The translations under genes and the position numbers were made by a program. DNA of 64,000 bases from Synechocystis salina LEGE 00031 (GTDB lineage Bacteria; Cyanobacteriota; Cyanobacteriia; Cyanobacteriales; Microcystaceae). Below, in pieces: positions 44,776 to 55,216 of this stretch (position 1 is the first letter of the stretch; each line of letters opens with the position of its first letter). The notes below the pieces were generated by a model. It ran no database searches, had not been told where the DNA came from, and saw only the letters and a list, made by a program, of their open reading frames with translations. The stretch lies in contig NZ_JADEVV010000009.1 in NCBI RefSeq assembly GCF_015207985.1, positions 30,121 through 94,120 on the forward strand, written 5' to 3'.

Positions 44776-46392
44776 TCAATCCGTGGTGCCAATGTTGCCA
44801 TTTTGTTGTTTTTGTTGCTGGAGCACCAATTGCTGTTTAACGGCGATCAGTTCTTGGTCTCTCTGCTGGAGCATTTCCGCCATTTGTTGAATGGTTCTGG
44901 CCAACGCCCCCAATTCATCGGCTCGATTAGTGACTTCCTCCAACCCCAACTGGTCGGCTTTAAAACTGTTATTTTCAATGGCGGCGGCGATCGCTGCTGT
45001 AACGTAATAAATTTGGGCTAAGTCCTCCACACTGCGGTGATGGCGAACTTCAAAGGCATCCATCACTTGGTTATAGCGGCCGGCAATGTGCCCCACTTCA
45101 GTGAAGGGATTGACCGGCACCCGCAAACTCAAATCATGGGTTTTAGCCTGGCGGTCCATCACCTGAAAAAGTTCGTAGGTTTCTGTGGTGGCTTGGTGTT
45201 CGGACACGTTTAAACCAATTTCCTCGTCCTCCGGAGAGATGCGTAGGCTGAAAACCCGGTTCAGAAAGGTTAAAACTACCCAGGCTGAGCCAAAGGCCAA
45301 GAACGCACAAATACCAACACCCAATATTTGTACTCCGCATTGTTGCCAACGATTCAGTCCTGTATCCACCAACGCTAATTGACCAAATAGACCCACACAA
45401 AGGGTGCCCCAGACCCCAGCCCCGCCATGGACCGCCACCGCATCCACCGCATCATCCACTCCCCAGTGCAACATTTGTCTGCCTACTAAGTGGGCGATCG
45501 CCGCTCCCGTAGCCCCAATCACTATGGCAATCGGAGTGATGACCACGTTGGCCCCGGCGGTAATGGCCACCAACCCAGCCAGGGAACCGTTCATCAGGGG
45601 TTCCACCTGGATCATTTTGTCTTGGAGTAGACTGATCAACCCTGCCATCAACATGCCCCCTACCCCGGCCAACACGGTGTTGACGATGATGCCCGGCACT
45701 GCGGGAGTTAGTGCAAGAGTGCTGCCCCCATTGAAGCCCAACCAGCCGAACCAAAGAATTAAGGTGCCGAGAACGGAAAAGGGCATATTGGAGCCCTGAA
45801 TTTTTGCGGCTTTGCCAGTTTTAGGAAAACGACCTTGGCGGGGACCGACTACCAAAATAGTGGCCAAACCCACCCAGGCCCCGACGCTATGAACTACGGT
45901 GGAGCCAGCAAAATCCCGAAATCCTAAATTTTCTAGCCATCCCCCCATGGTTTCGATGCCCGCCGCTGTGGCCAGGCCATTCCACGCCCAGCCACCAAAG
46001 AGGGGATAAATTAGCCCAGAGGCTAGACCGGCCACCAACAGATAAGCGGAAAATTTAAGCCGTTCCGCCGCCGCCCCGGAAATAATAGTGGTGGCAGTGC
46101 CACAGAACATGGCTTGGAAAAGAAAAAAGACCGCTAAGGATGGCTTCTCGCCGACACTGACAAAGTTATAGCCCTCTCCCCACCAACCCCCCTGGGATAG
46201 TCCAAACATAATGCTGAAGCCAAATGCCCAAAAAAGAGCAACGGAAATACCAAAATCAGCAAAGTTTTTAATGGCGACGTTAATACTATTTTTGGAACGG
46301 GTTAGCCCCGACTCCAAACACATAAAACCAGCTTGCATAAAGAATACTAAGCCAGCACAGAGCAAGACCCAGAGTGTATCGATGGAGGTCAT
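44776..46392 (-). CDS. amt: Ammonium transporter with C-terminal HAMP-like/coiled-coil extension
   Basis: This protein of about 538 residues has eleven hydrophobic helices typical of Amt/MEP ammonium channels in its first 410 residues (FFMQAGFMCLESGLTRSKNS, DFAGSTVVHSVGAWVGL, AVHGGAGVWGTL). The last 130 residues are not standard. They include SLRVPVNPFTEVGHIAGRYN and ADELGALARTIQQMAEMLQQR, which look like a HAMP-type linker and a coiled coil ending in a Gln-rich tail. I start it at the ATG at 46392, which overlaps the stop of the upstream K+ channel gene as ATGA. From memory it corresponds to Sll0537 (Amt2). Confidence 0.92.
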   Translation of the reverse strand: MTSIDTLWVLLCAGLVFFMQAGFMCLESGLTRSKNSINVAIKNFADFGISVALFWAFGFSIMFGLSQGGWWGEGYNFVSVGEKPSLAVFFLFQAMFCGTATTIISGAAAERLKFSAYLLVAGLASGLIYPLFGGWAWNGLATAAGIETMGGWLENLGFRDFAGSTVVHSVGAWVGLATILVVGPRQGRFPKTGKAAKIQGSNMPFSVLGTLILWFGWLGFNGGSTLALTPAVPGIIVNTVLAGVGGMLMAGLISLLQDKMIQVEPLMNGSLAGLVAITAGANVVITPIAIVIGATGAAIAHLVGRQMLHWGVDDAVDAVAVHGGAGVWGTLCVGLFGQLALVDTGLNRWQQCGVQILGVGICAFLAFGSAWVVLTFLNRVFSLRISPEDEEIGLNVSEHQATTETYELFQVMDRQAKTHDLSLRVPVNPFTEVGHIAGRYNQVMDAFEVRHHRSVEDLAQIYYVTAAIAAAIENNSFKADQLGLEEVTNRADELGALARTIQQMAEMLQQRDQELIAVKQQLVLQQQKQQNGNIGTTD

Positions 46393-47474
46393 GGTGTCAG
46401 GGCCGCCTCTTGCCAACGGGCTTTGAGTTGTTTGCGCTTAAACTGATACTGTTCGGCAAAGCGGGGAATTTCGGAACGATGGCCGATGACAATTATGGTG
46501 TCGTTCTCGTTCAAAATTTGGGAAGGGTGGGGATGGAGAATAGTACTACCGTCAGCCCGTCGTAGGGCAATGACAATGAAAGCTCCCTTACTGCGGACTT
46601 CCATTTCCATAATGGTACGACCCATGGCGGGGGAATCCGGCGCCACAATTAATTCGTCCATTTGCACTTCTACGCTGGCCAACAGATCATTTAAAAAGCC
46701 CCGTTCATCGGGCCGATGGAGAAAATCCCGGCGATTTGACTGGGTGATTAAATCCGCCATCTGAATGGCCCCCACTGTGAGGGGTAAAATCACTTGGTCT
46801 GCCCCGGCGAGCCGCAATTTTCTCTCTGTTTCGGGAATTTCCCCCCGGGCTAAAATGGTCAAACGGGCGTTAAGTTCCCGGGCGGTCAGGGTAATAAAAA
46901 CGTTGGTGGCATCTTCCGGTAATACGGTGGCTAGGGTTTGGGCTTTCATTACCCCCAGCATTTGCAGTTGTTCTTCCCTGGTGGCATCCCCACAGTGGGC
47001 CAGATAACCCAAGGATTCGGCGATCGCCACTTGGCTTGGTTGATTATCAATGATGCCAAAGGGCAAACCGGACTGCTTCAATTGCTTTGCCAAGACCTGC
47101 CCCATGCGCCCAAAACCGCAAATAATCGTGTGGTCAGTCAAGTTGGCAATTTGCCGTTGCCGTTGTTGATTCCCCAAAGCCCGATGGATTTCTCCCTCCG
47201 TCACCATTTGCACAAATGCTCCGACAATATAGACCGCAGAGGTGGTGCCCGCTAGGATAACCCCCATGGTGAATAACCTTTCCGCCGGCGTTGTGAGGGG
47301 ACGTACTTCCCCATAGCCCACCCCAAAAACGGTAATTACCACCATGTACACCGCTTCCGTCGTTGTCCAACCAAAACAGATGTAGCCCAAAGTGGCCAAA
47401 ACTAGGGTGACAGCGAAAAACAATACCCCCAGCTTGAGCCGTTGATTGGAATTCTGCATAGTTAAACGGAACAA
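46389..47474 (-). CDS. Two-helix potassium channel with RCK domain
   Basis: This 361-residue protein has two N-terminal transmembrane helices flanking a pore loop with the selectivity filter VFGVGYGEV. A cytoplasmic RCK Rossmann domain (IICGFGRMGQVLAKQL) and a TrkA-C domain (MDELIVAPDSPAMGRTIMEM) follow. This is the MthK-like layout of prokaryotic K+ channels. An internal ATG at codon 6 is an alternative start. The stop overlaps the start of the amt gene, indicating coupled translation. Confidence 0.9.
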   Translation of the reverse strand: MFRLTMQNSNQRLKLGVLFFAVTLVLATLGYICFGWTTTEAVYMVVITVFGVGYGEVRPLTTPAERLFTMGVILAGTTSAVYIVGAFVQMVTEGEIHRALGNQQRQRQIANLTDHTIICGFGRMGQVLAKQLKQSGLPFGIIDNQPSQVAIAESLGYLAHCGDATREEQLQMLGVMKAQTLATVLPEDATNVFITLTARELNARLTILARGEIPETERKLRLAGADQVILPLTVGAIQMADLITQSNRRDFLHRPDERGFLNDLLASVEVQMDELIVAPDSPAMGRTIMEMEVRSKGAFIVIALRRADGSTILHPHPSQILNENDTIIVIGHRSEIPRFAEQYQFKRKQLKARWQEAALTP

Positions 47475-47613
47475 ACGGCGATCAGCAAAGCCTAGGGACA
47501 GAAAAACACCGTCCGTATAGGCAGTTTATCAACCCTGACCTGGAAAATTGTGGCGAGGGACACTAAATTCCCAATTCCCCTTTGTCACGAGAGTAGCTAG
47601 GATTATGGAGAAT

Positions 47614-48072
47614 TTACTCAATTTCCCAAAAGTTAACTGTCAAGACGGTGTCAATGTCAGACTCCCATGGCCACAAGTCAGGAAAATTAAACTCGGCATA
47701 GTCATCACGAACCGTTTCTAAGGCAAATTCCCAAGCTAAATCAAAGGACTGCTCCCAAATTGATTTCAGACTGGGGGAGGCTTTAATTTCAAACCTAATC
47801 TGGCGGCGCTGTTCTCGGATGGTCCGCTCCCAACCATTATATTCTTGGGGCATACCCACATAAATTCGCTTGAGTAAGTGCTCCAGCAAAGTAGCCAAGC
47901 GCTGTCTCAGTTCTCGCTTTTGCGATCGCCCCAAATCCTCAATTTCCTCAATTAAGTTTTCCACATCTAAATATTCAAAATCCCTGGCTTTAAGTTTGGA
48001 GATTATTTCTTCAGTCCAAAGTAAGTAATCAACCTCATAGAGAGTTGTTGGTTTTAAAACAGTGCTAGACAT
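47614..48072 (-). CDS. DUF29 family protein
   Basis: This 152-residue protein is of the DUF29 family, common in large paralogous sets in cyanobacteria. Typical elements are YEVDYLLWTEEIISKLKARD, NLIEEIEDLGRSQKRELRQRL, LEHLLKRIYVG and WPWESDIDTVL. The function is unknown. It stands alone between the K+ channel gene and clpX on the same strand. The 189 bp before clpX contain no other gene. Confidence 0.9.
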   Translation of the reverse strand: MSSTVLKPTTLYEVDYLLWTEEIISKLKARDFEYLDVENLIEEIEDLGRSQKRELRQRLATLLEHLLKRIYVGMPQEYNGWERTIREQRRQIRFEIKASPSLKSIWEQSFDLAWEFALETVRDDYAEFNFPDLWPWESDIDTVLTVNFWEIE

Positions 48073-48261
48073 GACACCAACTCCGGATTCAAATCTTGGA
48101 AAAATGCAAGACCTTGGGGATAATTAGCTGGGTTTTTAGTTACAAACTACTATTTAAGGAAGTAACAATAATGACTGTCGAAGTTGCGGGCTACTCGGTA
48201 TTTTAGCCATTACCTCTATCGATGTCAGTAAATTTTTTAATGCCCCAAGACTGGTGGAAAC

Positions 48262-49599
48262 CTAGGCAGATTCCGGTTTAGGTAAGGAAGAGGGGTGGAG
48301 CAACAATTCCGCCGTAGAACGTTTTTCCACCATTTCCCTCGTGATCAAGCAATGGGTCAAATCCTCCCGGGAAGGCAGTTCGTACATCACGTCCAGCATT
48401 AATTCCTCCACAATGCCCCGTAACGCCCTCGCCCCGGTTTTACGACGGTGGGCCTCCGTGGCGATCGCTCGCACCGCATCGGGTTGAAAATCCAACTCGA
48501 CATGGTCCATGCCCAATAGGGTTTGATATTGTTTAACAATGGCATTGCGGGGCTGGGTCAAAATAGCAATTAGGGCATCCTCATCCAGGGGATTAAGGCA
48601 AGCCATCACCGGAATCCGGCCGATAAACTCGGGAATCAGACCAAATTTGACTAAATCGTCGGGTTCTGCTTGACGGAGCACATCGGCGGTACGCTTTTCC
48701 TTGCTGGGTCCCTCCCCTGGCCGCACAAAGCCCATGGATTTTTTACCAAACCTTTGTTCGATTACCTTTTCTAAGCCAACAAAAGCACCACCACAGATGA
48801 AGAGAATATTGCTAGTATCAATTTGAATACAATCCTGGTAGGGATGCTTTCTGCCTCCCTGGGGCGGCACATTGGCCACCGTTCCTTCCAACATTTTCAG
48901 CAAAGCCTGCTGTACCCCTTCCCCCGACACATCCCTAGTGATAGAGGGATTTTCACTTTTGCGGGCAATTTTATCAATTTCATCAATGTAAATAATGCCC
49001 CGCTGGGCCTCCTCCACATCCAAATCCGCCACCTGGAGGAGTCTTAACAAAATATTTTCCACATCCTCCCCCACGTAGCCCGCTTCCGTCAGGGTAGTGG
49101 CATCGGCCACAGCAAAGGGTACTTCTAAAATCTTCGCCAGGGTTTGGGCTAGCAGGGTTTTACCGGAGCCCGTGGGCCCCACCAGGAGGATATTCGATTT
49201 TTGTAATTCTACCGCCTCGCCGGGATCCGCTTCCTGATTGCGCTCCAGCAAGTTTAAGCGTTTGTAATGATTATAAACAGCAACGGAAAGTACCTTTTTG
49301 GCCTCATCTTGGCCAATCACATACTCATCCAAGTACTGTTTGATCGCCGTGGGCTTGGGTAATTCCTCTAGGGTGAGGCGGCGGCGGGGCTGGCTAGATT
49401 TTTTCGGCTTTTGGCCTCCCCCTTCCCTGTCCCCAACTGTGGCAGGGGGAACATCCAACAACTCCTCATCTAAAATATCGTTACAGAGTTCCACACACTC
49501 GTCACAAATATATACACCAGGGCCAGCAATTAATTTGCGGACTTGCTCCTGGGATTTGCCACAAAAGGAACATTTCAGATGGGAGTCGTATTTGGGCAT
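48262..49599 (-). CDS. clpX: ClpX ATPase, specificity subunit of ClpXP
   Basis: This 445-residue AAA+ unfoldase has an N-terminal zinc-binding domain (CSFCGKS and CDECVELC). Walker A is GPTGSGKT, Walker B is [10 protein letters not shown], and the ClpP-binding loop is at RFGKKSMGF, which deviates from the usual IGF tripeptide region. A low-complexity linker (about residues 55-75) separates the zinc domain from the AAA core. It begins 4 bp after the clpP stop, so they are co-translated. Confidence 0.95.
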   Translation of the reverse strand: MPKYDSHLKCSFCGKSQEQVRKLIAGPGVYICDECVELCNDILDEELLDVPPATVGDREGGGQKPKKSSQPRRRLTLEELPKPTAIKQYLDEYVIGQDEAKKVLSVAVYNHYKRLNLLERNQEADPGEAVELQKSNILLVGPTGSGKTLLAQTLAKILEVPFAVADATTLTEAGYVGEDVENILLRLLQVADLDVEEAQRGIIYIDEIDKIARKSENPSITRDVSGEGVQQALLKMLEGTVANVPPQGGRKHPYQDCIQIDTSNILFICGGAFVGLEKVIEQRFGKKSMGFVRPGEGPSKEKRTADVLRQAEPDDLVKFGLIPEFIGRIPVMACLNPLDEDALIAILTQPRNAIVKQYQTLLGMDHVELDFQPDAVRAIATEAHRRKTGARALRGIVEELMLDVMYELPSREDLTHCLITREMVEKRSTAELLLHPSSLPKPESA

Positions 49600-49603
49600 A
49601 AAA

Positions 49604-50284
49604 CTAACCGAGGGAGGTGACGGGGGTAGTGGGATCGGGAAGGTTGGGGCGGTAAATTACCTGGTCGATGAGGCCATACTCCTTTGCTTCCTCCGCAGAC
49701 ATAAAGAAATCCCTTTCCGTATCTTCCTGGAGTTTCTCCATGGGTTGGCCAGTGTGTTCCACCAACATAGTGTTAAGACGGTGTTTGATGTACAGGATTT
49801 CCCTGGCCTGAATTTCAATTTCCACTGCTTGACCCTGGGCTCCCCCTAGGGGTTGGTGGATCATGATACGGGAACTAGGCAAAGCCATGCGTTTTCCTTT
49901 ACAGCCACCGGAAAGCAAAAAGGCTCCCATGCTGGCGGCTAGCCCAAAACAGATGGTGACCACATCGGGGCGGATCTGTTGCATGGTGTCATAGATAGCC
50001 AATCCCGCATAGACCGAGCCTCCCGGGGAGTTGATGTAGAGTTGGATATCTTTTTCCGGGTCCTCTGCGTCCAAGAATAGTAGCTGGGCCACAATGGAGT
50101 CCGCCACTTGGTCGTCCACGGGGGTGCCCAAAAAGATAATTCTTTCCCTCAGCAGACGGGAGTAAATGTCGAAGGATCGCTCCCCCATGCCAGACTGTTC
50201 CACCACCATGGGAACAACGCTTTGGATGTTATTGCCCCCTAGGGTGCTGAGGGGGGAACGGTAGGGAGAACGGGAGTTGACCAT
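49604..50284 (-). CDS. clpP: ClpP-type ATP-dependent protease subunit
   Basis: This 226-residue serine peptidase has its catalytic Ser at S118 ([11 protein letters not shown]) and His at H143 (MIHQPLGG). The Asp follows in [20 protein letters not shown]. Cyanobacteria have several ClpP/ClpR paralogues; the copy paired with clpX here corresponds to ClpP2 in Synechocystis as I recall. It is the middle gene of tig-clpP-clpX. Confidence 0.95.
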   Translation of the reverse strand: MVNSRSPYRSPLSTLGGNNIQSVVPMVVEQSGMGERSFDIYSRLLRERIIFLGTPVDDQVADSIVAQLLFLDAEDPEKDIQLYINSPGGSVYAGLAIYDTMQQIRPDVVTICFGLAASMGAFLLSGGCKGKRMALPSSRIMIHQPLGGAQGQAVEIEIQAREILYIKHRLNTMLVEHTGQPMEKLQEDTERDFFMSAEEAKEYGLIDQVIYRPNLPDPTTPVTSLG

Positions 50285-50594
50285 GGGTTAGGTACGGAGA
50301 AGGTAGGGGAAATTAAGAAAAAAGCGGACGGCGATTAAACTAGCGTCCAAGGGTGGGGGAAAGAAAAGATTTTTCCTTGCTTTGCTTTAGGTTAACTCAA
50401 CTTTGTTGCTGACATGGTCTCATCTTACCTAGATTGACTTGAGCCTTGGGGGTTTACCGTCCTAGGGCAGGGAGGGCAGGGGGTTAATCTGCCCTGTCAA
50501 TTTACCTATTCCGGACATTTCTCCTCTAGTTTGCGGAGGCCCGGTATGGCACCTGACACCCCAAGGCTGAGTGGGGGCAATGGGTTACTCCTCG
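50285..50594. other. Intergenic region between tig and clpP
   Basis: This 310-bp spacer has no reading frame of note. An inverted repeat (AGGGCAG / CTGCCCT, about 50474-50496) sits after tig but lacks a T tract on that strand, so I do not call a terminator. The region near 50400 may hold a separate clpP promoter. Confidence 0.4.
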
Positions 50595-52013
50595 TTACTC
50601 CTCATCGGAGCTTGCTTCCACGTCAACAACGGCTTCCCCCTCTGCATCGTCGTCATCTGGGGCATCTTCCTCCGTTGGGCTGAGGCTACCTTCGGGCAAT
50701 AGTTCGATGGTGGCCCATTCTTTGAGCAGATCCAGCACTTTACTTTCTGTGAGGGAACTTTCCACAAAGTTTACCAGCCGGGATTCGTCGATTTTTTCTC
50801 CCTTGAATTCCCGACGGAGTTCGTCACAGCGTTCCTTGATTTCCGCTTCGGTGGGCTCAATTTTTTCTTCCCTAGCAATAGCCCCTATCATCAGTTGGGT
50901 TTTCAGGTTGGCGATCGCCTCCGGGCGGGAATTGTCCTTGAGGGTTTGGAGCATATCATCCCCTTGGCGGAAGAGCTGGGAAACATCCAGACCCATGCGT
51001 TCTAATTCCATGGCGGTTTGGGCCACCAGGCGATCGCACTCCTGTTTGATCATGGTTTCCGGTAAATCCCCGGTGAACAGTTCCCCCAATTTTTGCTTAA
51101 TGGCGGCTTTAATATTGTCATCGGTGCGCTGTTTGGCCTGGTCCTGGAATTGCTTCTCCAGATCTGCCCTCAGTTCGTCCATGGTTTCAAACTCGCTGAC
51201 ATCTTCAGCAAAGTCATCGTCCAATTCGGGTAGTTCCCGGAATTTAATTTCCTTGAGCTTAATTTCAAACAGCACGTCTTCCCCGGCCACCGCTTCTAGG
51301 GGGTAGTCCTCAGGAAAAGTAACCGGAATGAGCTTGGTTTCGTCGATCGCCATGCCGGCAATGCCATCCACAATGCCGGTAACAAAACGACCTTCTTCCA
51401 GGGCCACTTCAAAATCGGAACCCTTCACTTCGGCGATCGCCTCTCCGGCTTGGCCATCTTCCGCCACTTCAAAAGCGGCATAGTCCACAATGGCCACGTC
51501 TCCCAGGGCCGCAGGGCGATCTTCCACCGGCACTAGGGTAGCCCGTTTTTCCTGTTCTCCCTTGAGCCACTGGTCAACAGCATCGGCACTATACTCAATT
51601 TCTTCCGCCTGGGCGGTGATTTTTTTATAGCTCTCCGCCTCATACTCCGCTTCGGGGAACACATCCGCCGCCACTTTAATGGTGAGGGGCGCATCGGGGT
51701 CGAAGGTCTGGATCAAGTTCTCCATGTCCGAGCGCAGGGAAAAATTGCCGATGATGGGCAATTCCTCTTGCTTGACAGCCGCCTTAATACTGTCGTCGAT
51801 CAACTCTTCAATGGCCGTGGCCTTAATGTAGCTTTGTCCCAAACGCTGGATCACAATGGCCCTGGGCACCTTACCCCGACGGAACCCAGGAATATTAACG
51901 GTGCGGGTTAACTTTTTGACGACGTTCTCGTAAACCTTTTTCGACGCTGTGGCGGGAATCTCAATTTCTAGCCCAACTTGACTATCTGGCAATTTTTCCT
52001 GGGTAACTTTCAT
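50595..52013 (-). CDS. tig: Trigger factor, ribosome-associated chaperone
   Basis: This 472-residue protein has the ribosome-binding N-terminal domain (MKVTQEKLPDSQVGLEIEIP) with the signature GFRRGKVPR. A PPIase-like domain and a long helical C-terminal domain follow. The C-terminus ends in a strongly acidic tail (EEDAPDDDDAEGEA). I use the ATG at 52013 because the conserved N-terminus begins there. It lies upstream of clpP-clpX, the classic tig-clpP-clpX order. Confidence 0.95.
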   Translation of the reverse strand: MKVTQEKLPDSQVGLEIEIPATASKKVYENVVKKLTRTVNIPGFRRGKVPRAIVIQRLGQSYIKATAIEELIDDSIKAAVKQEELPIIGNFSLRSDMENLIQTFDPDAPLTIKVAADVFPEAEYEAESYKKITAQAEEIEYSADAVDQWLKGEQEKRATLVPVEDRPAALGDVAIVDYAAFEVAEDGQAGEAIAEVKGSDFEVALEEGRFVTGIVDGIAGMAIDETKLIPVTFPEDYPLEAVAGEDVLFEIKLKEIKFRELPELDDDFAEDVSEFETMDELRADLEKQFQDQAKQRTDDNIKAAIKQKLGELFTGDLPETMIKQECDRLVAQTAMELERMGLDVSQLFRQGDDMLQTLKDNSRPEAIANLKTQLMIGAIAREEKIEPTEAEIKERCDELRREFKGEKIDESRLVNFVESSLTESKVLDLLKEWATIELLPEGSLSPTEEDAPDDDDAEGEAVVDVEASSDEE

Positions 52014-52554
52014 TGATGGGAAATCTCGATGGTGAAACAATGGGGGCAGTGGGCACTAAGTTCACCCCTGGAGGGCTGGGAAGGACTACAGAAATTGGTC
52101 TGTGGGCCCTTCTACCCGTGCTATGCTAGGTTCACTTAGACCGAGGGAAATGTTTCCCTTCTAGCCCCGCAACGCAATGACTCGGGGAAGACCTGTGGCG
52201 GTCAACCCAATTGATCATAATATAAGCCGGGTGCCATTTTTCCCTAGGGCAAGAATCTTTTCCCGCCGGGCCCATTGTTCCATGGGTAATTCTTTCTTCC
52301 ATGGTGGCCCCCCAGACCGGTTTGAACGAATTGGGCAAAATCAATAATTTTTCTAGCTGGACAATTCAATAATGGCCTTGCTGTTTACCGGGAAATGCCC
52401 TGCGCCACAACCTATTTTTTCTTTATCTTGCTGATTTTTTGCCCCAATGACTTTGACCAACTTGGCTGGATTGAGCGGTTTAATTGAGCTTAATGCCACT
52501 GTCTGAGCACCTTGTCCATCTTTTGATCCTGATTAGCTACTGGAGGAGTAAGCC
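52014..52554. other. Divergent promoter region between tig and asd
   Basis: This 541-bp region holds the promoters of leftward tig and rightward asd. I find no credible reading frame. An AT-rich core around 52210-52225 (TTGATCATAATATAAG) could serve as a promoter. A small RNA cannot be excluded, but nothing recognisable is present. Confidence 0.4.
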
Positions 52555-53571
52555 TTGCCATCACCGATACGCGTTGCCATCCTGGGGGCCACTGGGGCCG
52601 TTGGCACAGAATTACTGGAGCTACTGGCCAGCCGGAATTTTCCCCTGGCGGATTTGAAACTGTTAGCATCGCCCCGTTCTGCGGGGAAAACCCTGGAGTT
52701 TCAGGGGGAAAAGTTACCGATCCAGGTGGTGGACGGGTCAGCTTTTAAAGACTGTGACCTGGTATTAGCCTCCGCAGGGGGTTCCACCTCCAAACGTTGG
52801 GCCGAGGAAATTACCAAGGCTGGAGCGGTGATGGTGGATAATTCCAGCGCTTTTCGCATGGTGCCGGAAGTGCCCCTCGTGGTGCCCGAAATCAATCCCG
52901 AGGCGGCCCAAAATCACCAAGGCATCATTGCCAACCCCAACTGCACGACAATTTTAATGGGGGTGGCCATCTATCCCTTGCACCAAATTCAACCCATTCA
53001 ACGCATTGTGGTGGCCACCTATCAGTCCGCCAGTGGGGCTGGGGCCATGGCCATGGAGGAAGTCAAACACCAAAGTCGGGATATCCTGGCAGGAAAAACT
53101 CCCCAAGCCGAAATTTTGCCCTATCCCCTAGCGTTTAACCTCTTTCCCCACAATTCCCCCATCACAGACAATCATTACTGTGAAGAGGAAATGAAAATGG
53201 TGCAGGAAACGCGGAAAATTTTCGCCGCCGAGGAGATCAGAATTACGGCTACCTGTGTGCGGGTACCGGTGCTCCGGGCCCACTCGGAAGCGGTTAACTT
53301 GGAATTTGCCACGCCGTTCCCGGTGGATTTGGCCAAAACGGCGATCGCCAAGGCCCCAGGGGTAAAACTGGTGGAAGATTGGCAAAAAAATTATTTCCCT
53401 ATGCCTATAGATGCTACCGGCCAGGATGATGTGTTGGTGGGGCGGATTCGCCAGGATATTTCCCACCCCAATGGTTTGGACCTGTGGTTGTGCGGTGACC
53501 AGATTCGTAAAGGGGCGGCCCTCAATGCGGTGCAAATTGCCGAACTGTTAGTGGAGCGGGGTTGGCTGTAG
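52555..53571 (+). CDS. asd: Aspartate-semialdehyde dehydrogenase
   Basis: This 338-residue NADP-dependent enzyme reduces aspartyl phosphate to aspartate semialdehyde for lysine, threonine and methionine synthesis. It has the Rossmann loop GATGAVGTEL and the catalytic C130 in NPNCTT. The start is TTG at 52555, preceded at 7 bp by a near-perfect Shine-Dalgarno TGGAGGAG at 52541-52548. The family N-terminus begins right there, so the rare start is well supported. dapA follows 60 bp later, grouping two consecutive lysine-pathway steps. Confidence 0.95.
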   Translation: MPSPIRVAILGATGAVGTELLELLASRNFPLADLKLLASPRSAGKTLEFQGEKLPIQVVDGSAFKDCDLVLASAGGSTSKRWAEEITKAGAVMVDNSSAFRMVPEVPLVVPEINPEAAQNHQGIIANPNCTTILMGVAIYPLHQIQPIQRIVVATYQSASGAGAMAMEEVKHQSRDILAGKTPQAEILPYPLAFNLFPHNSPITDNHYCEEEMKMVQETRKIFAAEEIRITATCVRVPVLRAHSEAVNLEFATPFPVDLAKTAIAKAPGVKLVEDWQKNYFPMPIDATGQDDVLVGRIRQDISHPNGLDLWLCGDQIRKGAALNAVQIAELLVERGWL

Positions 53572-53631
53572 AATTTTTCCAAACCCACCGATGGTCACTT
53601 ACCCGTTGCCCTTTTTCCGTTGAGATAGTCT

Positions 53632-54537
53632 ATGGCTGATTTTGTGAACGCTTCCCCCTTTGGCTCTGTGTTAACTGCTATGGTCACCCCCTTTAATGCC
53701 GATGGCGGGGTGGATTATGGGGTAGCGGAAAAATTGGCTGACCATCTTATTACCCATGGCAGTGACGGCCTGGTGGTCTGTGGCACTACGGGGGAGTCCC
53801 CCACCCTTTCCTGGGAGGAAGAACATGAACTGTTTCGGGTGGTTAAACAAACCGTCGGCGATCGGGGCTCCGTCATTGCCGGCACCGGCTCCAACTGCAC
53901 CAGGGAGGCCATGGAAGCAACCCAGATTGCGGCCAAGTTGGGGGTAGATGGTTCCCTCCAAGTGGTGCCCTACTATAACAAACCGCCCCAGGAAGGTTTA
54001 TTGGCCCATTTCCAGGCGATCGCCCGCTGTGCCCCGGAGTTGCCCATGATGTTGTATAACATCCCCGGTAGAACGGGCCAAAATTTGGCTCCGGAAACGG
54101 TATATCGTCTGGCGGAAGTGGAAAACATTGTGGCCATCAAAGAAGCCACCGGCAGTTTGGAACAGGCTTCCCTGATCCGGGCCCATACCCCGGAGGATTT
54201 TGCTATCTATGCCGGGGATGATGTGCTCACTTTACCCCTTTTGGCAGTGGGAGGGGCCGGGGTGGTCAGCGTGGCCAGCCATCTCGTTGGCGATCGCCTC
54301 CAGACCATGGTGCAAAACTTTGCCCAGGGAGCAACGGCCCAAGCCCTCGAAATTCATCTGCAGTTAATCCCCCTATTTAAAATTCTCTTCTGCGCCACCA
54401 ACCCCATCCCGGTCAAAACGGCCCTAGGACTCCAGGGTTGGCCCGTGGGAGCCTTCAGACCCCCCCTCTGTGCCCTGTCCTCTAGTCACACTGAACAACT
54501 ACAAGCCGTACTAAGGGATTTAGCCTTACTTCCCTAG
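53632..54537 (+). CDS. dapA: 4-Hydroxy-tetrahydrodipicolinate synthase
   Basis: This 301-residue TIM-barrel aldolase condenses aspartate semialdehyde with pyruvate in lysine and diaminopimelate synthesis. The Schiff-base lysine is K170 (VAIKEATGS), the catalytic Tyr is Y142 (LYNIPGRTG), and the GTTGESPTL loop is intact. It acts directly after asd, encoded upstream. Confidence 0.96.
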   Translation: MADFVNASPFGSVLTAMVTPFNADGGVDYGVAEKLADHLITHGSDGLVVCGTTGESPTLSWEEEHELFRVVKQTVGDRGSVIAGTGSNCTREAMEATQIAAKLGVDGSLQVVPYYNKPPQEGLLAHFQAIARCAPELPMMLYNIPGRTGQNLAPETVYRLAEVENIVAIKEATGSLEQASLIRAHTPEDFAIYAGDDVLTLPLLAVGGAGVVSVASHLVGDRLQTMVQNFAQGATAQALEIHLQLIPLFKILFCATNPIPVKTALGLQGWPVGAFRPPLCALSSSHTEQLQAVLRDLALLP

Positions 54538-55216
54538 GGGAGAGAAGCCGGGGATAACTGTTGGGTCAACCGGAGGAAAATAGACTGGATGAAGGGGGAA
54601 ACTTGACCTTGGTCATGGCAGTCAGAGGATGTCAATGACGGACCACAATAATTTTTGATCAATTACCATCACCCCCATTGCTAAAACCCAACCCAATGTT
54701 GATAATTTCTCTATTTTTTTCTCAGCATAGGTACTTATCTGGAGAGTATGTGCTAGAATGGCATGAACTTAAGAGCGAAGTAAGTTTTTCAATTCCGTCC
54801 AAACCTGAATAGATAATCCATCCTCTATGCAAGCTAGTTCATTACACCGATTAGCTACCGGCTTTAGCGTCTTCTTCCAATTTTCGACAGTTTCCGAGTC
54901 CAGGATGAGCTAAGTTTTTCCCAATCAGTATTCCTTGCAGCCCTCCAGCACTAGAGTTTGCTCTCTCCCCAATGGCTTCAGAGACCACAAATACATTCAC
55001 TCCCTGGGACGTTGCCAAAATTCGATTCTGCCCATCCCTATTCCCCAAGAAATAAGGTGGAATACTAACCCAAAGATTGAATTGCATCGGTCATTTGCTG
55101 GTCACTTAGCCCCACTTTTGCTCTACTCAAGCCTCAGTTTTTTCTTTGATTTCTTCAAGTTGTGCCGCAACTGTTGATTTTCCCTAGCTAAATTACAACG
55201 TTTTTTTATTTACATT
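54538..55216. other. Long region upstream of RNase J
   Basis: This 679-bp stretch separates dapA from the RNase J gene. A 78-codon reading frame on the minus strand (54851-55087, starting MQFNLWVSIPPYFLGNRDGQ) is the only frame of any length. Its sequence is not obviously random but matches nothing I know and has no Shine-Dalgarno sequence. I leave it unannotated as a gene. A long leader for RNase J is possible. Confidence 0.45.

Noticed and set aside
50470..50500. Inverted repeat downstream of tig as an intrinsic terminator
   Set aside because: No T tract follows on the tig strand, and the repeat can pair in several registers because of GGGCAG repetition.
54851..55087. 78-codon minus-strand frame as a gene
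   Set aside because: No recognised motif, no Shine-Dalgarno sequence and no family; kept only as part of the intergenic description.
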